Shown here: one piece after another, positions 38,548-49,484 of the stretch | How the letters are laid out: each line of letters starts with the position of its first letter | Position numbering within the stretch: the stretch's first letter is position 1 | DNA from: Gnetum montanum | Taxonomy: Eukaryota; Streptophyta; Gnetopsida; Gnetales; Gnetaceae | Assembly (NCBI GenBank): GCA_015680685.1 | Contig: MNCI01002086.1 | Location: forward strand, 339,483 to 403,482 | DNA: 64,000 nt | Reading direction: 5' to 3' | Made by a program: the position numbers and the translations under genes | Notes under the pieces: generated by a model | The model's database searches: none | Seen by the model: the letters and a program-made list of their open reading frames with translations, nothing else | Told to the model about the DNA's origin: nothing

Positions 38548-41500
38548 ATGGCTTTTTCAACTACTGTTGCCAATGCCTTCAATGTCGAAGTCCCCATCAC
38601 GGTTCAAGGCACTACTAGTGCCAAACAACCACTGAATTCAATGCTGGAGGCACGACGATCTCTCAGAATCCAAAACCGAGGACCTAAGGGATTGGTCCAA
38701 CAACACAAGTGTTACAGTTTCCTCTGTGCAAAGGTGCAGGCCAACCTGCCCTTAGACGTACACGAACTCGAGGATAAGCATAGCTTCGAGTTCACTTACT
38801 GCAATGGAAAGGAATTTGTTCCTATTCCCAGTGTTTCTTTATCTTTAACATAAGCATATCAAAGGCTTCTAGACCAACTAATCTAGTTGGCTAGGCTTAG
38901 GGAGAAACAAGACATAGCATCCAACTAGGATGACGCTTTCCAAGATGGACAGGAAGAACTCGATTCCCAGTCGGATGAGGGAGGTCTAATCGACCCTGCT
39001 CCTACCCCTTCTCCTCAGTCCTTCTGGGCCAATACGTCATCTGTTACTGCTCCCTTTGTAATTATGCCCATGCTTCTGCAGCCTGCGATTACAGTTGCTA
39101 TGGGTAGCCACACCAATTCTACGATGTTTCAATGCCTACTCTCACTTGTTTCATTTGTAGCTACCATCCCTTTGCAGGTTGTTCAGTAGCCCATTCCTAT
39201 GGCACATAACACGCCAACCATGGCTACCCTGCCACATGTTCGTGCCATACCGGCTTCACAAACATACATGACTTCTACCTCTATTCCTACATTCACGTCA
39301 GTTCCACCCACTGTGGTGGGTCCCAGGCTATCCACATGGTGGGCCCCATTTGCTTCTCTACCTACCCCACAACTGTCGCAGATGTCTCACTACATGCGCT
39401 CTCAAATACACCAAGCCTCGCAAACAGTGCAACCCAACACGAGGCCATGGTCTACGCTACTGGTGACATAAGCAGTCTATCCAGTGACCCAACCCATAGT
39501 CACCACCTTAACAACATCACCTGCTGAGTGGTGGATAACACAGGCTGCACCACTAGCGAGGGTTATCTCGGTGGTACCGCCGATTGGTCATACCACTGCC
39601 GCTGCCATTCCATAGGTGGGAGCTACCTCTATAGCCCCCCAACCATCTACAACGTCACCAGGTCTGGACCAAGCGTTTCAGCTCATCCAAACCCTCACTA
39701 AGGAAATAAAATTCCTCAAAGCTGTTGGGTCCAACATAGCACAAGTCATGGACTTTTACCAATATAACCCCATCAACCTTGCAATCCCTACTTTGATGTT
39801 ACCCTCGGGGATGTCTCTCCTACACTTCACGAAGTATGATGGGGAGGGAGATCCCAACGTGTATCTTATTACCTTCAGGTCTAAATCTTTGCTATTGCAA
39901 TAATGGCCGCACACGATCATTCACGTCTTCACCATGTCCCTAGTTGGGAAAGACCTAGATTGGTACTGTGCATTGCCACACTCATCCATTTCAACTTTGG
40001 AAGAGCTCTTGACCCAGTTCATGACAAGTTTCAACTACAACTTGAAGCCAAAAACCATGCTAGATCAGTTGATGAGTGTAAAGCAAGATGCTCTAGAGCC
40101 AGTCCAAAAGTTCATTCAACGTTGGAGTGCAACCCTTAATGAAATCCGAGAGCCCATCGCGGAGGCCCACTTGTTGGCTGTCTTTAAGGGCATAGTGAAC
40201 AACTTCATCAAGTCCAAACTGTACTACCTCGCTTCTCACTCTCTTAGTTAGGCTTTCGCTCATACTAAGAGCACACAGGATGCTGTTGAGGCAAGCAAAG
40301 GCCCAACCTACATCGCTTAAAAAAATACCTTCACAAAGAAGGATAAGGGTAAGGCCCCAACAACCACAGTGGCCATTGTGGCAACCGAGGCCAAGCCCAA
40401 ACCTAGCAGCAGCGGTAGCAAGAATAACAAGAAATCGACCATGCCTGTGGCTAACCCAGTGTCCAAACAGGGCCACATGTCACAACCTGCTACACCTACG
40501 CCCCAGACATCTACACAACCCAAACCCAACTCTAAGCGCAAAGACCACTCAAAGTACACCCCACTTCCTCTAAAGCCTTCAGAGCTTTTGCAGCAATTGT
40601 TGGCAGCGGGATACATCCAACATAAATAGATGTTGGAAGAAGAAAATGTGAGAAATCAATGGTACTGCGAGCTCCTTAGGAATCCCTCTTTGGCCCTACC
40701 CAATGAGCCTCCAGTTCCTAGGGGTTTCAGGCTAGATAGGTTTTGTGACTATCACCAACAGTGTGGTGACAACACGAATTATTGTCTGGTGTTGCAAGAT
40801 GACATCCAAAGATTAATTGACCAGGGGAAATTGGTGCTAGACAAAAGCAACCTAGTGCACCCTAAAAACCAATCTATGTATGTCTACACAGACCCCCTCA
40901 ATGCCAATAATGCCGGTTACATAATCAACGCCATCAGCATTGACAGTGATCCCCGGCCACCCTGACAACCATTCGTGGTCTGTGTGCCTCAGCATAGTGC
41001 ACTAGCACCACCAGCGGTTGGCCCAAGCTCATAGTAGTCATTCGTCCTGAAAGTCCCACCATGGGCATCCACCTTTGCATCACCTATTAGCGGAGCCACG
41101 TAGTCCCATCAGTTAACACCTCTAGCTCCATTCGTCACCAGGGGGCCAATGCCTTCGACGGCCCCTATCTCATGCAACAAAGTTGAACAGCCTCCTCGCA
41201 CCGCAAGGCGAGAGGTCCACTTGGTGGGTGAGACGTCGAAGGGAAGTATCGTCAAGGGTATCCCCAAGCCTAAGCCTTCGCCCCTTGCATCTACACCTTT
41301 GCCCCCAAAGATGAAGGTCGACATGACTACGCAGCCTGCATCACCCTGCTGATAAGGATCTGAACCCAAATCCGAAGTCACCTCTCCTCGGGAGATTCAT
41401 CTTTTGCGAAAAATTGAAGAGGAGGAAAGCGTCAAACAAGGGGGTGGCCAAGACCTTTTGGACGCCCTCACCTAGGTCAAGCAAGCTCTAAAGAAAAAAA

Positions 41501-42339
41501 ATGCTACACTGAGCTTGTATGACCTAATTATGACATTTGTACCCCACTGTGAGGCTCTAATCCACATGTTAACGGTGGTTCTGGTCGACGAGAACATGCT
41601 AGCGGAAGAGGAAGTGATCCATTTAGTCATGCTTTCCTCTATAGCCACAGAGTCTGCACCACCTCAATTGACTTTCAGTAATGAAACCATTAGGGAAGAT
41701 CCCAAAGGAGGTCAGGTGACTACGGTGCCTCTCTTCATTACAATTCGGGTTGGCCAACACCAGATCTGAAGGGTACATGTTGATGATGGGGCTGCCACAA
41801 ACGTCATTTCCTTTCCTATTGTGGACAAGTTGGGATTGGTTGACCAGATAAAACCCACAATGACATCGTGTCTGAGGTCCTTCAATGGGGCATGCATCCT
41901 GGTGAAAGGCACAATTCATGTAGACTTTGTAGCAAGGGACCAGTTCCCCATAGGCACAACGTTCATCATGGTTGAGGAAATGCTCGGGATTAACCTGATC
42001 TTGGGAACATCATGGTTAGCACAACTTAGGGCTGTCTCCTCGCCTATACACCAGGAAATCCACTTATCATACACAGGCATGGAGGTGGTGATATGTTGTA
42101 ATGAAGTAGCAATGCAAGCAATCAATAACGTAGACATGGAGCAGGGCTCAGAGGTCACAACCTCCAAGAGTGAGGTGCTTGCTCATGCGTGCATTAACCA
42201 TCCAACAAAAGGATCAACCCAGCGAGTCGACTCCCAAATCAAAAATGCATGGGTTAAGTTACCCTTCGAAGAGGAGGATGATGATGTGAATGAGGGCCTT
42301 GGCAAAACACCTCGGCCTTATGCTTTGATCAACCCATGA
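38548..42339 (+). pseudogene. Gag-protease polyprotein of the giant element
   Basis: A single reading frame of about 1,260 codons from ATG 38,548. It has more than ten in-frame stops but no frameshift. Most stops are TAG or TAA where Gln is plausible. Gag parts: Pro/Thr/Ser-rich region (39,000-39,600), GLDQAFQLIQT (39,661), FTKYDGEGDPNVYLITFRS (39,826-39,890), a coat-like core to 40,250, a Lys-rich linker and FRLDRFCDYH (40,720-40,760). A usual CCHC knuckle is not evident. The protease follows from about 41,770 with VHVDDGAATNVISF and NLILGTSWL. It aligns throughout with the left-edge copy. Confidence 0.85.
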
Positions 42340-42458
42340 CAGGTCAAGAGGTAGCTACACATAGCGTAGCAACCCTACTACTTCCTGCCCAGTTTCCATC
42401 CCTTGTACATTCATCACTTCTTTTCTCTGTTAACATGTCGTCCTTTTGGCATGCTACA

Positions 42459-42686
42459 CTACGGCCTGAAATGGCCTAAAACTAGCATCATTACTTTTTG
42501 CTTTGTTAACGTACTATCTCTTTTGGAAATGGCCCGAAATGGCCTAAAACTAGCATTGTTGCTTTTCACTTTGTTAACATATAATCCTTTTGGCATGTTA
42601 CACAATGGCCCAAAATGGCTTAAAACTAGCAATGGGCCGAAATGACCTAAAACTAGCAATGGCCCGAAATGGCCCAAAACTAGCAT
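42459..42686. repeat. Iterated GGCCNNAAATGGCCTAAAACTAGCA block 1
   Basis: Five copies, at about 42,464, 42,531, 42,606, 42,632 and 42,659, after the protease and before the 3' end of the antisense gene. Same place and same word as 985-1,180. Confidence 0.8.
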
Positions 42687-42881
42687 ATGAGAGCATGAAA
42701 ACTTTACACGATACATAAGTTAACCCAAAATCAGTTTCTCTTATGAAATTTTTCATTTTGTTCAAAACTTTCGCCTGTTGGCAATGTTTGCGAAACTTTT
42801 ACAAAAATTTCAACATTTCAAAAATTTCAAAATTTAAACATTTCAAAATTTTAAAAATTTCAAAAAGAAAATCCCATGCTA

Positions 42882-44598
42882 TCATGGGTTATCTCTATTT
42901 GCATCGCCCTCGCCGCTCGCCTCTACTTCATTTGCTTGTGCATCATCCTCCCCTGTGTTTCCTTCTGCTAGTTCTTCATTCCCTCCCTCTACGAGCCTTG
43001 CACCCTCATCTGGAGCTTGCATCGTAGAAATGAAGTAGTCAGTTAGGGCAACAAATGCAAACTATAACATAGCATGAGCATCTACACAGTAAAGCAACTA
43101 ACTTGAGAGGGGCTTGCGTCAGTCTCAAAGGGTATCTGGTCTAGACCGAGCCTAAGGCGATGCCAGACCTCCTCTGTCGTGATGTTCAACAAACACCTGT
43201 TGCTAGGTTCAGCATTCGCAACAGTGGCTCTCTCCCTTTCCATGGTCATCCATCTTAAAGGTCCCGGGAAAAGGGAGGCAATTACGGTCTCTCTTGTATG
43301 AAGGTCCACTTTCAAGTTAGGAGATTCCATAACCTTTACCTACTCTTTGAACTTAGCATAGGCCTCAGAAGCATCGATGGCATTCACGAATGCTTCATAC
43401 ATGAATGCCTTCACAACAGTGCCTTGGTACAGTTTTTGATGGGTGTCATTCTCCAGCTTGTACATGAGTTTGTGGTTTCTCTGGGTTCGCCCCCATTCAA
43501 AAACCTTGGCATTGATATCTTTCATGTCTTGATACTTCTAGGCTAACAAGTCCATCTACATTTGCTGTTTGATTATCTCACGAGTGAATTCAACGTTCTG
43601 ATGAACGACAGTTCAAAATATGGCGTAGTCATCTACAACCTTGCGCCAGTCCTCAATATTAGGGTTACAATTTACGAGGAACTCATTCCTCGACCTAAGA
43701 TCCTCCACCTTAGTCACCAGGTCGGCCTCTCTTTGCTCAGCCCTTTGGACCCATTTCCACAGGTCCTCGTTGACGCGCTTATACTCCCACAAGGAGCATG
43801 CCAAATGTAAGATGCACTTGTAAGCCTCATCGAATGTATGATGAGGCACCTCGGTCACGTCAGGCGAGAGTGTAGGCACAACGCCAACTTTCATAGGTCG
43901 TGCCAGGTCCCATTTGAGCCTAGAGGCTACCTCGACATAGAGGGTGTAACAATCACGTTAACATAGCAAAATCAACAAACTCAAAAGTTCTTAGTGTAAC
44001 AACATAAGGGCATTTGATACTATTACTTACCCACGCCAGGGTCCGCCTACTAAAGGCGTTTGATCATGAAATCAACAAGTCCCTACACGAACACAAACTT
44101 GTCAGGTATCTCGGCTCATGACTCCACTCGAATCGGAGGGGGTCCTATGACATTAGTAGTAACACTTATTACATGACTAAGCATATTAGAAATGGCCAAA
44201 ATGGACCATGATAAGGCAGATGTATTGTCGAACTCACCAAAATCTTTCTGCCATCTTTCTTCTTGCTGATGCAAGACGATGGTGGTAGCCTTGGTGGAGG
44301 GCCCTGCCAAGTCCATACAAGCCCCTTCCTCATGCGTGGGTGCCTTTCCTTTCAGGAGACTAGTGTCTTTTTTATTCAATGGAGGTACCTCTTCGTTGAT
44401 AGGAGGAGGCTCCCTAATGACAAGAGCCCTTGCCCTAGAAACATGAGCTCCCTTATTTTTGACCAAGGCCCTTTCCTCCAAAATTGGGGCCTTCATATCG
44501 TCATTTGTCAACCTCGTCTTAAGGGTCAACACTTCTTCATCATCTTCTTCTTGTTCTTCTTCCTCTGCTAGCAAAGAAGCATGTTTGCATTGGTCCAA
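42882..44598 (-). pseudogene. Antisense gene of the giant element, C-terminal half
   Basis: Minus-strand coding remnant. An acidic, proline-rich exon lies at 44,598-44,116 (EEEEQEEDDEE; repeated Pro/Glu). A coiled-coil exon runs about 43,950-43,103 in one frame, with ETVIASLFPGPLRW and EEVWHRLRLGLDQIP. A last exon 43,016-42,882 encodes an acidic Gly/Glu tail ending at TGA. The last intron has donor GTTAGT at 43,102, as in the left copy. Its acceptor reads CAA where the left copy reads CAG, so it is probably dead. Function unknown. The two copies agree over the coiled coil and tail, so this is a real element gene and not a chance antisense frame. Confidence 0.65.
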
Positions 44599-44708
44599 AA
44601 CAAATTAGCTCAAAGCAGATGCTACGCTATGCTACACCACCTAGTGAAACATAGTGTAGCAAACAATAGCAAAGTAAGCATTACACGAAAGCATTTACCA
44701 ATGGGGGG

Positions 44709-46661
44709 TGAAAGACCACAAAAATTTTAGCAACACTTCTAGACAACTTCAGAGCCTCTGAAATGGCTTCAAGCAGCCCACCATGGAGTAAGCAAGGTCC
44801 ATAGATCATGACGGCAAGTCTTGGTGTCAAGCATCATCAGTTTCAAGGTCAAAAAGTGCAATTTTGGCTAAGTACAATGCGCTTGCGCTATGCTTACACT
44901 GCATAACGTAAGGATCAGCGTCACCAACTTTTGGGACCCTGAAATTGAATCAAAACAGACCAAAATCAAGCACAAGGACCACCCATGACCTTCACCAAGG
45001 TTCCCAGCAGCTTCCAGCCTCCAGAAAATCAAAATTTGGGCCTTAAATGAGGTGTTTTCAGTTGATTACGCTAGGGCTACATTTTATTACGCTGCATAGC
45101 GTAAGGAAGCGTAAATCACTATTCACAGCGTAAACACTATTCATCGACTCCCAAAAAATTCTAGAAAAATTTTAGAAAATAACAAAAAGTCCCCAGTAGC
45201 TCCCAGCCTCCAGAAAATCAAAATTCAAGCCTTAAATGAGGTGTTTTTAGTTGATTACACTAGGGCTACATTTTCTTACGCTGCACAGTGTAAAGGATCA
45301 ACGTGACCACTATTCACAACATGAACACTATTCATAGCGTAAACACTATTCACAGCGTGAACACTATTCACAACGTGAACACTATTCATCACATAAACAC
45401 TATTCATCACGTGAACACTATTCATCGACTTCTAGAAAATTTCAGAAAAAATTTAGAAAATCGTAGAAAATTCTCAGCATCAGCAACTTCTAGAAAATTC
45501 CAGAAAATTTCAGAAAAACTCAGGGACAAAGAGTTTCAAGCAGGACAGATCAAATTTCCCTTGTACATTTCATTGTAAATTTTTATTTGTGGGATAGTCA
45601 GGCCCTCATGGTCTAAATTAAATGTACTTTCATGGGCTTGAATAATCCATAAATTGTAAAATGCAATGCACCTAGTCAAGAACGTAGCTTGCCAACACAA
45701 ATCCAACTCTCGCTAGCACACATCCAACCCGAACACAACTGTCCATTGGATACATGTCACTAGATCTACTTTCCTTTCATCTCCTAGCCGTTAATACCAT
45801 TTTGGAATTCTATGCCAGAGCCTGGCCCAACCCTATAAATACCCTATCAATTCACATAACCAGGGGAGGCAAAAATTGGAGAGATTGGAAATTCTGAGGG
45901 AGGACAGAACCTGCAATCCTTGGGTGCTCGGCATACCTAACTATGGGCATCCAAGAATTTCTCACGTTCATCACATCACATTATTGCATCATCACTTCAG
46001 ACATCATCCCGGGGCTTAGTGCTTGACTTGCCATCCACACGTGCAGCTACACTTTGACCGGTGCATACCTTTTTATTAAACAATACAATACAGTTCACTA
46101 TATTCCATTTACATTGTTTAGTTCTATTTATGCTTTGTTTACAATATAGCTCTATTTACGCTTTATTTATAATTCAGTACACTCTGTTTACATTTTGTAT
46201 CGCTATTTGCATTCTGTTTACATCCCGTTTACATCATTTACGATAACCCCAGCACTAGCCGAAGCTTACGCTTGGGGAATTCCTTGGTTGATTTGCGTGC
46301 AAACCATCCAAGGCACTCTGCCTTTGTTCCCTTTTCCAGCTTGCCCTCAAGTGAAGGTAGGGTCTACTGTGGCTGCCCGACAATCTCTCAGTGTCTGTTT
46401 CCCTTCTAGCCTTACACCGACGATTTAGGTCAGTACAGGGGATTGCATCCTCTGCAAGTTAAGCCACAGTCTTCATCCCTCCTCTTCCTTCACGCGAAGG
46501 GTTTCCCTGGCTAGGGGAGGTCTCTTCCTTCACAACTCCTTGGGCATAGTCTCGACTATGAGACGCTCCCCCGTGTCATGCTACCGGCTATAGCAGGGGG
46601 TGTCTCTCCCATGCTGTCCTGGCCACAAACGCTGAGAGCCACCCGATCCTTGGTCGTTACA
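44709..46661 (+). mobile_element. Nested family-T-like LTR inside the antisense gene
   Basis: Starts TGAAAGACCACAAAAATTTT, like the family-T start, and ends TTGGTCGTTACA, like GGTCGCTACA. TATA box CCCTATAAATACCC near 45,830, as in other family-T LTRs. Upstream of it is a 190-bp direct duplication (about 44,995-45,300) and a 7-copy 18-bp tandem repeat. No clean target duplication was found (GGGGG before, GACAA after), so a solo LTR with altered flanks or a partial element is possible. Confidence 0.6.
45304..45429. repeat. 18-bp tandem repeat, 7 copies
   Basis: Unit AACACTATTCAYMRCGTG, repeated seven times with small changes, upstream of the TATA box of the nested LTR. Confidence 0.85.
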
Positions 46662-46679
46662 GACAATGACTCCCCGATT

Positions 46680-48549
46680 ATTTTTGGGGGATCTTGGGCT
46701 TGTGTGGTTCAGAGGATTTGTTGAATCCACGGCTTGGAAATCTGGTTGTGATTTCACATGGCCTAGACTCCATCCTCTTGAACCACGAAAAAATCTGCAA
46801 AGTGCTTCAAACAACCTATGTAGAAGGCATAGTGTATGTTGGAGTAGGACTCCATTTTTTCACGGAGTCCCAAAATCTCAGCCTGCAAGCCCTTACATAG
46901 GAAGCTGGCCCAGTTGTAATGGGCCCCTTCTTCCATAACCTCCTGCATTATCCAGGCCTACTTGAGCCGCAGGACCTTTCCTTGAGTAAGTAGTTGGGGG
47001 AATGCGTGGGCATGAAAGATCAGATAAATCTCCATGGTGGGGCCATCCTTAAGCTTATCCATGGGGAGTCCTTTTCACTCCTTAATGAGCCCCAACCACT
47101 CCTGGATATCCTTCTTCTAATGGGTTAACTCCTTCTTGTGCTTTGACCCTATGAGGATGCCATCGGTAGGGACGCCGAACAAGTCCGTAAACAGCTGGTC
47201 ATTGATTTCAATGACCACCTACATGCCCCGTATGCACGTGCGAAAATGGCCCACCCTCTCAGAGAAGGAGTTGACTAGGGAAAGCATATCTACAACAGGA
47301 ATGCTTGGATTCGGGGCCACGAACAGATCCATAAGCCCTGCCTTTTGGACGTTCTTGACCAAGAAGTCTAAGGCCCCCTGGTCTAACTAGTGCTGGCTTG
47401 TTTCTACTTCATCGTATTTGAAGTAGATGTTTGCCCCCTACGTCTTGATGGTTACCACCGTCAACTCTTGGGGCTTCTTCGCCCCTACAACAATTTTCAC
47501 AAAACACGCTTAGTATAATGATGCAAGAAATACAAGGATTGCAAAAGCACTTGAGCATGCAACACCTACTATTTGACCCACCGAGATTATATGGTAACGG
47601 AAATAATGGGAGCTCAACCATAGCTTCTTCATGATTTCCCACCTACTATTTGATCCACCCAGACTTGCCTTAGGCAACATGGCTTCTGTTATATTGGATG
47701 CTTCCTCCTCCTCTAGGGAAGACCAAACGATCACACTAAAGTGGTCAAGGAGGAATTGTAAGAAGTCCCATGCCCCTTCTCTGAACCAAATCCCTCGCTC
47801 TCCCATACGTATTTGGGAAGAAGGGGCATTGGCCACAAGTCTGTTCACATGGCACAGGACCCCTCTAATTTCCAAAATGATCAGCCTGGGCCTCGGCCCC
47901 ACCCTACATGCCACAATTAGTGAATGTTAGCATCATACTTAAAGGTAATACACATGCAACGTAGCAACGTCTAGCAGTCCATGTATATAGCATAGCATAA
48001 TCCTCTGCCCATACATAACGTGGCAAGGGCATAAAATCCTAGTGTAGCAAGAACATGCGAATAAGCCTAGCGTAGCAACAAAATAATTAACAACATGCTC
48101 TAATAAAACACATGTCGCGTTGCCACATCACACATGGCCTAGCCCTTCCAAGGATTTTATGTTACGACATGCTAGGGTCAAGCAACTTAAATTGCCCAAG
48201 CCCCCGTGGTTATGACAACCATGCATCTGCAATGATTGCAAAGAAAACCTGGCTAGGGTCAAGCAACTTAAATTGCCAGGCATCTGCAACAGTGATAGCG
48301 GCGATGCAAAGGCTAAAATGATGTAACCAAAGAAAACACAGGTAGCCAAGAATGGACACAAAACAAATAGGACACAAAACAAGAGCAGAGAACAACAGAA
48401 AGCAGAAAATAAAAAAGCAAAGGAGACATAGTAACCTACTGGGTCAACGGTGTGCTCTTCCGCGCCACAATGCAGGCTTGTGGTGCATGCCCTAGGGTCT
48501 TCTTCACCCCCTCAACCCTTGCAAGTGCCAGATGAGTCTTAGGAGCCAT
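46680..48549 (-). pseudogene. Antisense gene of the giant element, N-terminal half with introns
   Basis: Minus-strand gene beginning at ATG 48,549. Exon 1 is 48,549-48,440 (MAPKTHLALARVEGVKK). Intron 1 has donor GTAGGT at 48,439 and acceptor TGTAG at 47,904. Exon 2 begins at 47,903 in matching phase with RPRLIILEIRGVLCHV, FREGAWDFLQFLLDHFSVIV and WSS. A second intron (donor GTAGGT, acceptor TTGTAG at 47,485) keeps phase into a third part, 47,484-46,680. That part includes ALDFLVKNVQKAGLMDLFV, NDQLFTDLFGVPTDGI and a Trp/Leu-rich region, with TAG/TGA at likely Gln and Trp codons. Exon 2 resembles FCP1/NIF-type HAD phosphatases, but the catalytic DxD would read E-I-R, so activity is doubtful. 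Part three recalls plant transposon-associated proteins of unknown function. Confidence 0.55.
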
Positions 48550-48700
48550 TTTCCTACTTGCATATTTACACCTTTCGCTGTAACATCTCGCCTTACTAGT
48601 CGATTAACATAATTGCTTCACGCTCTGAAATCGCCTTGTGCTCCGATGTGGGCTTTGCGCTCTTACGGTGAAAATGACAAAATTTCCAGGGTTTAACCCC

Positions 48701-48708
48701 TATTTATG
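48701..48708 (-). promoter_or_regulatory. TATA-like box of the antisense gene
   Basis: Minus strand CATAAATA followed by GGGG, about 150 bases before ATG 48,549. Two short upstream ORFs lie between. No family-T LTR is nearby in this orientation, so this would be an internal promoter. Confidence 0.4.
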
Positions 48709-48884
48709 ACCATAATGACAAGATGGGAAAACTTGCCTCTTTCTCTCTCTCTGATTAATGTGGAGCATGCCATACAACGTAGCATGCTTGCCACAACATC
48801 CTAGCACTATTAGCATTAAAGCTTTGACATGCTTCAAGCTAGCTACTTGCCTTTCCGAAAATAAAAAAAAAATATTTGTTTTTG

Positions 48885-49350
48885 ATTAACGGTCTGAAAA
48901 GACCTGAAACTAGTAACCTTGGCAATCACAATACGACCGGTTTGAAAAGACCTCAAACTAAGCAACCCTAGCACAGTTGCACTCCTAGCGGTCTACAATG
49001 ACATTAAACTAACAACACCACATGCTTACATGGGTGGTTTTCGTATCTTTTTCCACATTGGCAGCATCACAATTTTTAGTGGTTTCATGTTTTCATGTCT
49101 ACAGTTTGTATTTTCACATTAACAATTTGGTACTTCTCATACACTAAGTTTCCCGTTTCGCATACTATTATTTTGCATGTTAAGATTTTACATGTCATAA
49201 TTTGGTAGTCCGAAATGACATTAAACTAGCAGTTTGGGCATTTTCATATCGATAGTCACACAACTTCACACTTTACGTCAGCAGTTTTACACCTTTAGCA
49301 GTTCTATGCTCTTGTGCCTTGGCGGTCTGCCATGACCCTAAACTAGAAAA
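48885..49350. repeat. Iterated TGACNTTAAACTAGCA block 2
   Basis: Five looser copies near 48,890, 48,940, 48,990, 49,209 and 49,321 (for example GGTCTGAAAAGACCTGAAAC and CCGAAATGACATTAAACTAG). They lie in the divergent gap between the antisense gene start and reverse transcriptase. Confidence 0.65.
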
Positions 49351-49484
49351 CTTGCAATCTTTACATCATCACACTTCGCAAGTTGCATCTCGTCACTGCT
49401 CTGCAAATTTTTGTTACACACAATCTCTGCCAACAGATGCCTCTTAACTAGGCTTTCATCTTATGATGGTAGGTCGATCAAGGG

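Noticed and set aside
40093-40616. Minus-strand ORFs over gag of the giant element
   Set aside because: Shadows of the gag frame on plus; no conservation in the left-edge copy.
45304-45429. CRISPR-like array
   Set aside because: Units are directly adjacent 18-mers without spacers, in a plant LTR.
44704-46666. Target duplication for the nested LTR
   Set aside because: GGGGG before and GACAA after do not match, and shifting the LTR start to 44,702 gives at most three of five matching bases.
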